From assembly GCA_948144175.1 (NCBI GenBank), contig CANXME010002094.1, forward strand, positions 427,137 through 491,136: a stretch of DNA of 64,000 nt, written 5' to 3'. This document shows positions 1 through 11,500 of this stretch, piece by piece. The notes beneath the pieces were generated by a model. The model had not been told where the DNA came from. It did not search any database and saw only the letters and a list, made by a program, of their open reading frames with translations. This stretch comes from Closterium sp. NIES-65. Its lineage: Eukaryota; Streptophyta; Zygnematophyceae; Desmidiales; Closteriaceae. Numbering within the stretch: the stretch's first letter is position 1; every line of letters starts with the position of its first letter. The position numbers and the translations under genes were made by a program.

Positions 1-204
1 TGATGCTGTTCGGGTTGACGAACGCGCCGTCGACCTTCCAGCTCACCATGAATGGGGTGTTTCGGGATATGTTGGACAAAAAAGTCATTGTTTACATGGA
101 CGACATCCTGGTGTACAACAAAACTCGGGAGCAGCATTTACAGGACTTAAAGGAGGTGTTCCGGCGCTTGCAGCAGAACAGACTGATCACTAAGGGCTCT
201 AAGT
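1..204 (+). pseudogene. Ty3/Gypsy reverse transcriptase fragment
   Basis: The frame from position 3 reads a Ty3/Gypsy reverse transcriptase core: FGLTNAPSTFQ, then the catalytic box YMDDILVYN, then the helix EHLQDLKEVFRRLQQNRL. This is the palm/thumb part of the polymerase only. The reading stops matching near 200, where a Copia LTR begins at 205. The left end is cut by the window. The integrase tail and 3' LTR of what is probably the same element family continue at 7500-7851 and 13151-13443. The RT thumb, RNase H and most of the integrase are missing between the halves, so it is a remnant. Confidence 0.85.
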
Positions 205-328
205 TGTCGAACATTATATATGTTGTAGTTGTTTAGGCTACAGTGGGTTAGCCTTTAGGGGGTACAAAATTCTAGGTTTAGGTACTTGTCCTCACTTCTC
301 TTTCAATTCAATCATTCATTCTCTAACA
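205..328 (+). repeat. 5' LTR of Copia copy 1
   Basis: The 124 bp repeat starts TGTCGAACATTATATATG and ends TCTCTAACA. It matches 7376-7499 with seven substitutions. It is very short for an element of 7.3 kb. Confidence 0.92.
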
Positions 329-341
329 TGGTATACAGAGC
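329..341 (+). other. Primer binding site of Copia copy 1
   Basis: TGGTATACAGAGC directly follows the LTR and resembles the initiator-Met tRNA primer site TGGTATCAGAGC common in plant Copia elements, with one change in the middle. Confidence 0.75.
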
Positions 342-429
342 AGGTCCTTCGCTAGGATCGATTTCTTAGGGCCCACCAGTGCTTACTGTCTACTAGCGCC
401 CTCGTGCGCCTCACTGTCGGAGCGCCCTC

Positions 430-1060
430 GAGCGCCTCCCCTATCACGCCCCACCTAACGGCCCCGTCGGCCCCACTTAGAGGCCCCGTCGGCCCGCGTG
501 CCCCACCTAGAGGCCCCGTCGGCCCCACCTAGAGGCCCCGTCCGCCCCACCTAATGGCCCCGTCGGCCCCACATAGAGGCCCCGTCGGCCCGCGCGCCCT
601 AATTAGAGGCCCCGTCGGCCCCACCTAACGGCCTTGTTGGCCCGCGCGCCCCACCTAGAGGCCCCGTCGGCCCGCGCGCCCCACTTACAGGCCCCGTCTG
701 CCCCACCTACAGGCCCCGTCGGCCCGCGCGCCCCACCTAGAAGCCCCGTCGGCCCCACCTAGAGGCCCCGTCGGCCCGCGCGCCCCACCTAGAGGCCCCG
801 TCGGCCCCACCTAGAGGCCCCGTCGGCCCGCGTGCCCCACCTACAGGCCCCGCGCGCCCCACCTAAAGGCCCCGTCGGCCCGTGCGCCCCGCTAGAGGCC
901 TCGTCGGCCCCACCTAGAGGCCCCGTCGGCACGTCGACCCCGCGCACGCCCCTCCTAGAGGCCCCGTCGGCCCCACCTAAAGGCCCCGCTATCGCTGTCG
1001 ACCCCACATGCGCCCGCCTAGAGGCCCCGCTGGCCCCGTCGACCCCACGCGCCACCCCTT
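430..1060 (+). repeat. GC-rich leader repeats of Copia copy 1
   Basis: The untranslated leader is an irregular array built on ccccacctagaggccccgt with interspersed cggcccgcgcg, in units of about 24-36 bp. No conserved ORF is present. Copia copy 2 has an analogous but differently worded GC-rich array at the same place (52976-53580), so a repetitive leader is a trait of the family. Confidence 0.75.
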
Positions 1061-1263
1061 AGCGCCCCGCCAAAACCAGGCCGCCCGAACCGAACCGCCC
1101 AAACTGAGCCGCCTAGCCCGAGCCGCCCGGACCGAGCCGCCCGAACCGAGCCGCGCGACCCGAACCGTACCGAGCCGCCCTACCTAAGTCGCGCTGCCTA
1201 CTGATTTTAGGGTGCACCTACTGCTACTGATCATTCTACTATACTGCTGCTCCTACTGCTACT

Positions 1264-3118
1264 ATGGCTAGCCCTCCTGTACTAGCTTTCTATACTGAGG
1301 GCCGCCCAGTGAAGTTTGATACCTAGCTAGATGACCTGCACCTCTTCCTACAGCTCACTGCCAAGGAGGACATCTCACTGTATGATCACGCCCTAGGCCA
1401 TGCCACTGCTCCTGCTGCTACTGCTGACAGCACTGCCCGCTCACAGTGGCAGACTCGTGACGCCCACGCTCGCTTTGCTATTCGCAACTCCCTGCCGATA
1501 GATGAGCGCGAGCACTTTGGCCAGCACAAGACTGCCCAGGCACTGTACACTGCTGTCGTTGCCCACTACTCCTCACCTACCTGTGCTGCGCTAGGCCGTC
1601 TCTCACTCCCCTACCTGTTCCCCAACCTCGCCTCCTTCCACACAGTCGCTGACCTCATCACGCACCTCCGTACTAGTGAGGCCCGCTTCCGTGCCGCTAT
1701 GCCAGATGAGTTTCTTGTCACGAACCCCCCCCTGCTCTGGCTCACACTCTACCACCTAGTCACCCGCCTCCCTAACTCTCTGCGTGCAGTCAGGGACCAC
1801 TTCCTAGCTCGCTGCCCCACTGAGCTCACCATTGCCCTCCTCGAGAAGGAACTACTTGTAGCTAAGGCTAGCATAGTCGCTGTAGGTGCCTCTCATGGTG
1901 ACCCCCGCACCCCTTTCTTCGAGGGGTGTTCCCCTTCCCCCCTTCTTCCATCTGTAGCCTCTGCTTTTGCTGTCGACCTCCTTGGTGCTGAGAAGGTCGG
2001 GACTGCGTCTGCTTCGAGATGGCGCCGCAGCGGCAAGGGCAAAGGGGGCAAGGGAGGCGGAGGTGACGGCGGGGGAGGCGGTGATGGGGGTGGTGGCGGC
2101 GGTGGGAGTGGTGGTGGGGCTGGAGGGGCTAGTGGCAGCGGTTGGGGTGGTGGCAGCAGCGGCGGGGGAGGTGGCAGGGGAGGGGGTGGTGGTGGGGGCG
2201 GCGGTGGTCGCGGCAGCGGCAGGGGAGGGGGTGGTCGAGGAGTTGGCGACGGCAGTGGTGGTCGTGGAGGCGCTGGCAGTGGCCAGAGCCAGCAGCACAC
2301 TCCGTCGCCCCAGGAGCTTCGTGAGTGGTACTCTCAGCACGTGGGGGGGGGGGGGGGGTGGCCTTAGCTGTACGTACGTTATCCGCATTGGTGACCGCAC
2401 TGGTCAGACGTGTGGGAGGGCTCACCCCACGCAGCGCTGCTTCTCTCGCCTCGACGACGCTTGGCGCACTCAGTTTCCTGAGGCCACTGAGCTGCCTCGC
2501 TGGGCTGATCTGATGAAGAAAAACATTGATATCTTTGCACTAGACTTTAATGCTATTCTCACCGCCATGTATGTGATGTCTGTTAGTGGAGAGGGTGCTC
2601 AGTACGTGCATGTTCTGCCCGATCCAGGCATTCGGACCAGTGAGGCTGCCGCTCTAGGTGCTAGAGTGTCTACTACCCCAGGTGCTGGTGAGGCTACCGC
2701 TCTAGCTGCTAGTGAGTCTGCGCCCCCTGGTACTGAGCCGACTGAGGCACTGCACACCTTCACACTGGACTCAGGTGCTTCCCGCTGTTTCTTTCGTGAC
2801 AACACGGCCCTTGAGCAGCTTGCTCGGCCAGTTGCAGTCTCCCTCGCTGACCCCTCTAGGGGTCTGGTCCTTGCGACCTCCTCCACTATCCTCCCCTGTC
2901 CTGCGATCCCATCCAGCACACTGTCAGGTCTCTACCTCCCCTCATTCTCCACAAACTTGGTGGCGGGTAGTGCGCTCCAGGATGGGGGTGTCCACCAGTT
3001 CACCTCTGCCTACGAGCGCATGACACATTGCACGTGTGCTCGGACGGGCCGTCACTTGGCTACCTTCACACGGCAGCCAGGGTCGGACCTGTACACACTG
3101 ACCAATGAGTCCCCTTAG
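1264..3118 (+). pseudogene. Copia gag and protease region, broken
   Basis: The ATG at 1264 opens a gag protein close to that of copy 2 (53921). An in-frame TAG at 1324-1326 replaces the Trp of the motif WLDD. Gag continues to a glycine-rich segment (about 2040-2280), and the frame is lost in a G run at 2343-2358. The next frame carries a cysteine/histidine motif (C-x13-C-x3-H-x4-C, near 2370-2440) and an intact aspartic protease signature LDSGAS (near 2770), and ends with TAG at 3116. It is therefore a gag-protease pseudogene with at least two lesions. Confidence 0.85.
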
Positions 3119-3178
3119 GTAGCTGCGTGTGCGTCTGCGTCAGGTCACCTATCGGCCCCCTGCTCGTGTCGCTCTCTG

Positions 3179-3835
3179 GTGCACGAGACCGTCCTCTGGC
3201 ACCACCGACTTGGTCACCCATCCGTGCAGCGCCTTCGGGCCATACACAAATGGTACCTTGTCTCTGGTCTTCCCAGGGTTCTCCCTCCCCTCCCACCCTC
3301 GCCTGCTCCTCCCTGTCTTCCTTGTGTCGAGGGGCGGCAGCGCGCCCCTCCTCACTCCTCCTCGTTTCCCCCAACGACCGCTCCCTTGCAGACGCTCCAC
3401 ATGGACGTGTGGGGCCCAGCCCGTGCCTGTGGTCAGGGCCAGGAGAGGTACTTCTTGATAGTTGTTGACGACTACTCCCGCTACACCATGGTCTTCTCAT
3501 TGTGCACCAAGGGTGAGGTCCCTGATGTTTTGATCCCTTGGATCCGCGATTCGCGTTTCCAGCTCAGCGAGCGTTTCCACTCGGACTTTCCTGTCCTGCG
3601 CTTGCACTCTGACAGAGGTGGTGAGTTCTCCTCCAACCTCTTGGCAGCCTACTGCGCGGAGCACGGCATCCGCCAGTCGTTCAGGCTTCCGGCCTCTCCA
3701 CAGCATAATGGGGTTGCTAAGCGCCGCATTGGCTTGGTCATGGAGGTCGCTCGTACCTCCTTGATCCATGCGGCTGCCCCCCACTTTCTGTGGCCGTTTG
3801 CGGTCCGATACACTGCGCATCAGCTCAACCTCTGA
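3179..3835 (+). pseudogene. Copia integrase region, catalytic Glu mutated
   Basis: The GAG-pre-integrase motif (LWHHRLGHPS) is followed by an rve integrase core: MDVWGP, VVDDYSRYT and HSDRGGEF supply the two catalytic aspartates. The third residue, the Glu of NGxAERR, is Lys here (NGVAKRR, near 3706-3726), whereas copy 2 has Glu. The frame stops at 3833. The region to about 4160 contains further integrase C-terminal sequence in other frames. Confidence 0.85.
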
Positions 3836-4201
3836 CTCCGTGTCTCCTTGCCAGTGACTTCCCCGACACTGTGTTGGACGGGAGAGGTTGGCAATGCGTC
3901 GCGTTTCCAGGTCTGAGGATCTTGAGCTTTTGTTTGCGATACGTCCGCGGACAAGCTCTCCTCGCGCGCTGTTCCTTGTGTCTTCCTTGGTTTTGTCCCG
4001 GACGCGTCTGGTTGGCAATTTTACCACGCCACCTCGCGCCGTGTCCTGCCCTCTCAGGACATCACTTCAGATGAGTCTGTGCCCTACTACCGCCTCTTCC
4101 CCTACCGCACTGCCCCGCTCCCCCCCCCCCCCCCTCTCTTCCTCCCGCTAGGTGCTGCTGTAGTAGACCCCCTCCCCCCTTAGGGTGCCACTCCCTCAGG
4201 T

Positions 4202-4951
4202 GTGACCCACGTAGACCCGGTTGAGCCTGTCGAGGTAATTGTCCACTCTCATCCTGCTAGGGGTGCTGAGTCTGAGCGTGCGGAGCCTGGGGTTGCGGAG
4301 TCTGGGGGTGTTGAGCCTGGGGGTGTGAAGACTGCGGGTGCTGAGTCTGGAGGTGCTGAGCTTGGGAGTGATACACCTGGAGGAGCTCTCTCCTCACAGC
4401 AGCTACATGAGTGGTACATCCAGTACTACAGCCTCAGGAGAGGTGCTTGTGGAGCTAGGAGTGCTGGTGAAGCTGGGGCTGGTGCTTCCCCTCCTAGGCG
4501 GGAGCTGCCCTCTCCCCAGCAGCTCCGGGAGTGGTACGCTTGGCGCTGTAGTCTCAGGATTGGCGCTCCTTGTGCTGCGAACCCGGACGTTGGAGTTGCT
4601 GCTGGTCCTGCTGACCCTGAAGTTGGAGCTGCTACTGGTGCTGCTAACCCGGGCGTTGGAGCTGCTACTGGTACTGAGGACCCGGGCGTTGGAGCTGCTG
4701 CTAGTCCTGCTGACCCTGGAGTTGGAGCTGCTACTGGTGCAGAGGACCCGGGCGTTGGTGCAACTACTGGTCCTGCTGACCCTGGAGTTGGAGCTGCTAC
4801 TGGTGCTGTGGACCCGGGTGATAGAGCTGCTGCTGGTGTCGCGGACCCGGGTGTTGGTGCTGCTGTTGGTGCTGTGGACCCTGGCGCTGGTGTCTCTTTT
4901 GGCTCTGGCGACACTACACGGCCGCGGCCGTACTTCGTTCCGCTCCTTTAG
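4202..4951 (+). pseudogene. Copia low-complexity linker between integrase and RT
   Basis: The open frame reads repeated blocks such as GVAESGGVEPGG and then PADPGVGAATGAEDPG (15-aa units). It contains two tracts of the form SxQQLxEWY that recur in gag and in copy 2. The segment lies between the integrase and RT domains of the same polyprotein. I know no function for it; it is probably a flexible spacer. Confidence 0.6.
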
Positions 4952-4998
4952 CAGATTCTTGGCCAGCCTCCTCCTCGTCGTCCTCCTCCCTCCTTAGA

Positions 4999-7141
4999 GT
5001 GTCCTCCGTCTGTCCAGTCGCAGTCATAGCTGCCACCTGCCTCGCCCCTTCCTGGTCTTCCTCCCTACACTGGTCCGACAGGTGGTCTTACAGAGCGTCA
5101 CCTGTTTGTGCTGCTTGCACTGCTAGCCGTGTTTCGCGTGCGTGCCCTCCTGCTGTGCTCGGCACACACTATGTGACTCTGCGTCCTTCCACTGCTCCCC
5201 AGCGTATCCCTCTCCAGTCTCCTCCTGCGTCCTCTCTTCTTGCTCTTGCTGACCTGGAGTCTGAATCCCTTCGCGCTACCAGTCCTACTGTCACGCGTCT
5301 CCTGGCTACTGTTGTCACTGACCCTTCCTTTGAGTCTGCTGCAGCGTCTGCCTTAGTGGCTGAGCTTGTCGACTTTGCTGCCACCTGTCGTCTAGACTAT
5401 GCCGCTAGCCTAGTTGTTGATTCTGAGTCTGTCTGTCCTCCGTCCGTCGGGGGTGAGTGTGCTCTTGGCACAGACGTTCTTGAGGATAGGCAGGAGGAGT
5501 TTGAGTGCTTCGCCGCTGCTTTACCTCATCTCGTGTCCATGCTAGTTGCCCCTGAGGGAGATCCGGATGCACCAGACATCTTGACTCCTCGATCGTACGC
5601 TGAGGCGATCAAGAGTCCCTACTCCTCTCAGTGTAAGTCAGCCATGGATGCAGAGATGGCTTCCTTGAAGTCCACAGGTACCTACGTTCACGAGGTTCCC
5701 CCACCTGGGGCGAACATCGTCACTGGTATGTGGATTTTCAGGGTGAAGCAGCCGCCGGGTTCTCCGCCTGTCTTCAAGGTGCGTTACGTTGCACGAGGCT
5801 TGAGTCAGCGAGAGGGAGTGGACTTCTTCCAGACCTTCTCCTCGACCCTTAAGATGACTACTCTTCGGGTTCTGCTGCACATCGCCGCTCAGCGTGACTA
5901 CGAGCTCCACTCTCTTGACTTCAACACTGCTTTCCTACACTGCAGCCTGCACGAAGACATTTGGCTGCGCCGCCCACCTGGCTTCACTGGGTCGTTCCCT
6001 CGTGGTACCCAGTGGAGCCTCCAGCAGCCAGTCAATGGTGTGAGTGGCACCGCGTGAGTGGCACAACACGCTGAGGACTACATTTGCGGCTCTTGGGTTC
6101 GCTCCCTCTACGGTTGACCCGTCGCTGTTTCTACGCAACGACACTTCTTTGCCATCGTTCTACATCCTCGTGTATGTCAACGACTTGGTCTTTGCCAGTG
6201 CTGACACTGCGGCACTCGCCCACGTGAAGTCGGAGCTGCAGAAGAGACACACGTGCACAGACCTGGGTGAACTGACAAGCTATCTTGGCTTGCGGATCAC
6301 CCGGGACAGAGCACGGCGCACCATCACCTTGACTCAATCACTCATGGTGCAGCAGGTCCTTCAGTGCTTCGGCTTCACGTACTCCTCGCCTCAGTCCACT
6401 GCTCTGCCTACAGGTCACTCGCTCTCAACTCTGCCTTCGGATGAGTGCGTGGAGCCGAGTGGCCCGTATCTAGAGCTTGTGGGCTGCCTCATGTACCTGA
6501 TGACCTGCACTCGACCTGACCTTGCATACTCTCTTAGCATCCTTGCACGCTATGTAGCTCCTGGCCGTCACCGGAAGGAGCACATGGATGCTGCTAAGAG
6601 GGTGTTGCGCTACCTATGCAGTACGTCGGGCATGGGGCTAGTGCTTGGAGGACGAGACCGAGTTGTACTCACTGGGCACTCAGACGCTTCTTGGGCTGAC
6701 GACCAGGCTACTCAGCGGTCGTCACAGGGTCACACCCTCAGCCTTGGCATTGGTTCAGTTTCTTGGTGTTCTACTCGTTATCTTCTGTTCTCAACTCCAG
6801 TTGTGAAGCTGAGATCTACGCCACAGCCATGGCTGCACAGGAGTTACGCTGGCTCACCTACTTGCTGACCGGCCTAGTTCTCCTCTAGTGCTGTACGTCG
6901 ACAACAAGGCTACCATTGCCTTGAGTGAGGAGCACAGATTGGAGCCCAGAACGAAGCATATTGCTGTGCGGTACTTTCTTGCTCGAGAGGTGCAGCAGCG
7001 TGATCAGCTTCGTCTGCGTTACGTGGCCACTCCGGCCAACACTGCTGATGTGTTCACCAAGGCGCTTCAGTCTTGTGACCATCAGCATTTCTGTATTGTT
7101 CTAGGCCTTGTGCCTACTTTCCCTCACTTTTTCACTTATTG
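4999..7141 (+). pseudogene. Copia reverse transcriptase and RNase H, broken
   Basis: Three pieces cover the RVT_2 domain and RNase H. 4999-6057 carries the RT N-terminus (SYAEAI, GTYVHEVPPPGANIV, LDFNTAFLH). 6044-6868 carries the palm, where the YVDD box is YVND (6173-6184), removing a metal-binding Asp. 6888-7141 carries the RNase H end (LYVDNKATIAL, TKHIAVRYFLARE, ANTADVFTKAL). Frameshifts separate the pieces near 6050 and 6800-6890. The enzyme cannot be functional as written. Confidence 0.88.
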
Positions 7142-7375
7142 ATTCTGCTTGTACTGTGATCTTTATATATATACATGCATGCTTAGACTTGTTAGGTTGT
7201 GATCACTGTATCTCTTGATGTATTATCAAATTGTATGTGAACTGGTCTTGTGACCGCTTACTTTTGCTCGGAATTTGTGTGGTATCCTTGAGATCCACCC
7301 TGAGCTTGTTTTGCCTCGCTTTGCTTTGACTTGTCTTGTGACCCCTTGCTCTCCCCCACTTCGCCTATGGGGGTG

Positions 7376-7499
7376 TGTCAAACATTATATATGTTGTAGT
7401 TGTTTAGGCCACAGTGGGTTAGCCTTTAGGGGGTTCACAATTCTAGGTTTAGGTACTTGTACTCACTTCTCTCTCAATTTAATCATTCATTCTCTAACA
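7376..7499 (+). repeat. 3' LTR of Copia copy 1
   Basis: This 124 bp copy of 205-328 starts TGTCAAACATTATATATG and ends TCTCTAACA. Confidence 0.92.
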
Positions 7500-7851
7500 C
7501 TAGCAAAACTTCTACTACCAGAGACTGGAAGATCCACGACGCTTTCCACGTTAGTTTGCTCCGCCACTACGTGGCACCACAGTCGTTAGACGTCGCTCGA
7601 CCCAACCCAGCGCCAAGTGTCCGCACGGTGGCAGATCCGACACTTCAGCCTTGGAAGATATTGAATCATCGCATTCGTGCGACCCCCGCTGGACGACACA
7701 TCGATTTTCTGCTACGCTGGGTGGATCGCACAAGTGAAGATGACACGTGGGTCCCGGCTGACTCACTACAAGGCCACTCAATACTTCGGGATTATCTTTC
7801 CCGTCAACACGTGAATGATATTGACTACCTTTCTTAAGGGGGGGTTGGGGG
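7500..7851 (+). pseudogene. Gypsy chromovirus integrase tail with chromodomain
   Basis: Reading from about 7520, the sequence DWKIHDAFHVSLLRHY is the end of a Gypsy integrase. ILNHRI, then FLLRWVDRTSEDDTWVPADSL is a chromodomain, and the stop is at 7835-7837. A G-rich polypurine tract (ttaaggggggg) follows immediately and is interrupted at 7852 by the hAT element. Just upstream a one-base shift separates LLLPET from WKIH. This is the 3' coding end of the remnant that begins the window. Confidence 0.85.
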
Positions 7852-8540
7852 CAGGCCCCATGAAGTCAGAGAAAATTCTCTGATTTGCCTATAAAAGTCT
7901 GATATTTCAGACTTTTTTTTTAGTGTTGTCTGTTAAATTCAGACTTTTTTTTAAGTGTTGTCTGTTAAATTCAGACTTTTTTTAAGCCAACTCTGCAATT
8001 TCATAGATTTTTTTTAGTGTACTCCGATCATTCAAAGTCAAATGTGTACCGACTCTGAAACTGATTCAATGCACCTTGGCACCAACACCGACGATTTGCG
8101 CTAGTACGTGTACATGGGTCGTCAATCACGCGTAATCTGGGACCACACATCAACAGTCAAGTTTTGTGGGTGTGGCCGCCCTGCGACGCGGTTTTTCCCA
8201 CGTAAACACCAGCGCACACCCTGCTAGAGCACCAATTGGTCCTTATGGTAGCTTCTGTGTGCCATCACGAACCGGCCTTGCACCCACGATGCTGCACTAG
8301 CCACCCACGACACAACGCTGACAGCATTGCACTTCTGATGCGCCTCGTCGTTGTCGTGCATGCTAGGCAACCACCCATCCACCTCAACGGGTCCTCCTTG
8401 TCTTGTCTATTGCCATCACCTTTCAGCTAGGGTTTCATCCACACCCCCTAGCTGGTGTTGACTGGCCTCAGCCAGTCCCTAGTTCTGCCTCGCGAACACA
8501 TTTCTTGTTCCTGCTCGGCAGGCTCTTTCTGAACCCCGCC

Positions 8541-11500
8541 ATGGCGGTGCTGGACAATCCCGGCTCCAGCGATCCCGACCCTAATTCCCACCCTGCCTTA
8601 ACAGGCTTAAACTTTCTTCTCAGTACGTTAGAACTCGACAAGGCAGCACGCGCCACGCCCAATACGATCCCCACACAGAAAGAACCCACGGCACCGGTTA
8701 TCTCACTGTCTGCCGAACTTGTGGCAGAGACACCTGCGGAACCAACTGTGGGTGCGGCCTCGCAGCATTCGCCTCTGACCACAACGCGCACGATCCGGCT
8801 CAAGCAGGCGACATTGAGCTTCTGCAAGGCATCGTCGTCGTCCGCCGACGTCAACGCCCCCGAACATCTAAGCGACCGCGTCCACGCCTTAACATCAACC
8901 TGGACGAGCTCATCGAAGAAGTCTACGATGAGGCGATAGACAAGTTCAAGAGTCTCTGGTCTGCTCGTTTTCCGTGGCTGGATCACTAAAGTCGCCTCTG
9001 GTTTGCCTGCGTTCAAGTGTACTTTGTGTGTGTCAATTGCTGGCGATGCAGGCAAGTGCGGGAGGAGTGGGAAAGGTGCTACCGATTTGCAGACATAGTC
9101 GTTTCGCAAACATGCTGGCACGGCTAAGCACAAGCTGGCAATGGCAAGGTTGACATCTGCGCAGGAGTGCCGGGCGCAGCCGCTTATCGACCAGCATCAC
9201 GCAACGGTTGATACTGAGAAGTTGCGCGTCATCGCCCTTCTCGACCCGTTGCTGTTCGTCAGCAGGTCCGACGAGCCCAAGGAGATGTGGGTGAAACTGG
9301 TGCGGTATCTGGCGGAGAAGGGCGTGCAGGGCTTCCCAAAGAAGGGGTACGGCACGTACTATACGACGTGAGTGATGAACACTTTATGTGAGCTGCTATA
9401 ACAATATGTGTTTCCAGTAAGTACGTCAATGATTTGATACACACTGTTGTTTCTTGTTGTAGATACGGCTTCGGTGAGCTGACGGAAGCGACGACGACAT
9501 GGCTCCAGACAACCCAGCTAGATCACATGCTGTTGTCGCCCTTCGTCGGCATCTCGATCGACGAGAGCACTAATAGGTGCATCGGGAAGCACTTTATCAT
9601 CTTCATCACCTTCATTCGCGAGTTCAAGCTTGTTACGGAGTTCATGGCCCTACTCACCGTGGACAAGGCCGACGCAGGCTCTCTTCTGGCTAGCTTGGTG
9701 TCACACCTGTAGGCGGTGGGGATCGACCTTCAGCGCATTGCAGGCATCAGCACCGACGGTGCGGCAGTCATGATGGGCAAACAGGCTGGCCTCACGACAC
9801 GCCTCCGCCTGCGCATCCCACATTTGGTCTCATCCCACTCCATCGCGCATAGGTACTGTCTGAAATGTTTGTGCCTAGTCGTGCAGTGCAATGTTTACGT
9901 ATTCTATTTGACAGTCTCACTAATGTCCTTCACTCGTGCTGTACAGGGAGGCACTGGCGGCTAAAACTGCCGCCGAGCAAACCCCCACCTTCAACGTCAT
10001 TGACAAGGTGATTCGGATAGTGGCATAGCATCTCGGCCGCTCTGGGCCATGGCACCAACGCTTCATGGGCTTGCAGGAAGTTTTCACATCAACTTCATTG
10101 GAGCTGCAAGGCATTCATACCGTCCGCTGGCTATCGAGGGGTGACGCGGTGCAAAGGCTTCTGAAAGTGTTGCCGGCTCTCATCGTGATGCTGAAGGAGT
10201 GGGACGTAGAGCTGTATGTGCTCGTGATAAGCTACAGGTTTCACTTTCTCTTGTTTTTCATAGCAGACGTGCTTGAGCAGCTCAACATCTTGAACACGGC
10301 CTTCCAGCACAAAGAGGTGAGCTCAATGTTATAGTGTCCTATCATTGTTGTTACATGCTTGGTCAATATCCTCTTCTGCTAAGTTCTAGTGCTGCATCTT
10401 TCTAGCATGCTTACTGTGCGCATGAGCTAAATACCTTGTGCCTTGTTTCTGTCCAGCTTGACTATGTGGGCGTGCATGTGCGGATCAAGCACACAACGTC
10501 CCACATCGAGAGCCGCTACGTTGATTGCGGCAACGACTCCGGTGGCGGCGTCACCGAGCTGCTGTCCCCCTTCATCACGCGTCACGTATCGAAAATAGTT
10601 GAACCAGAATGAACTAAGTTTGACTAGGGCCTAGGCTTAGGAGCCTAGGCCCGAGGTAGGATGTCGAGTGGTTCTTGCCTAGGGTGAGAGAGTCGAGAAG
10701 TTGGAAAGGAAAGTGATAAATGTTCACTTAGCACAAGGGTACATATAGCGAACAAATGAAGAGGTGCACCACCTACAAATTTAATAATTACACTACAGCT
10801 AGAACTACATGCAGTTATAAAAACATAATTCTGACATCCCCCCGTAACTGCATGCAGGAATAGCTAAGTGCAGAGCACAACCTGCAGAGGTACACCACAG
10901 AATAATAAACAAGCAACAGCAGGTACTGCAGGCGGGCTAACTTTGAATGGTTACCCCCTCCATCTCCTCACCCTCCTCCTTCCCCTCCCCCACACTGCTG
11001 CAGGAGCAGCAGAGAGGGGGGGAAGAGAGGAGAGTTGGAGGGACGGCTGCTGGTTGCCTCACACCCGCCACCCCGGTGCCACTCCCCCTGCTCCCCCACA
11101 CCCTCACACCCTCCCCCCCAGCGGCAGCTGCAGCAGTGGGAACGAAAGGAGGAGGAGGGGAAGGGAAGTGAACGAACCAACACTCCAACACCCGCCACCC
11201 CCATACCCTCCCCCCCACGGCTGCAGGGAGACAAAGGAGGAGGGGGTGGGCGGGAAGAAAGCCGCAGAGCGGCTACAATGTGTCGGCGCAGGTAGCTCAG
11301 GGGCGGCTGAATGGAGAGCGGGTGCGGAGAGGCCCGTCGCGTGCCACGGGGCGCACGACTGGTAAGAGTAAGTGTAGAGCCCGATCGTGTGCCTCGGGGC
11401 ACACGACGAGCAGGGCACCGTCGCGTGCCACGGGGCGCACGACGGGCAGGTCTAGGGCACCGTCGCGTGCCACGGGGCGCACGACGGGCAGATAAGGAGT

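Larger units (their letters stand above)
205..7499 (+). mobile_element. Copia LTR retrotransposon, copy 1 (degenerate)
   Basis: The element has 124 bp direct LTRs (205-328 and 7376-7499), a Met-tRNA type primer binding site directly after the 5' LTR, and a short G-run (ctatgggggtg) before the 3' LTR. Domain order is gag, protease, integrase, reverse transcriptase, RNase H, which defines Ty1/Copia. I count 7 differences between the LTRs (about 5.6%), so the insertion is not recent. The coding region is broken by stops and frameshifts and has lost catalytic residues in integrase and RT. The flanking 5-mers (TAAGT and CTAGC) do not form a target site duplication. Confidence 0.93.
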
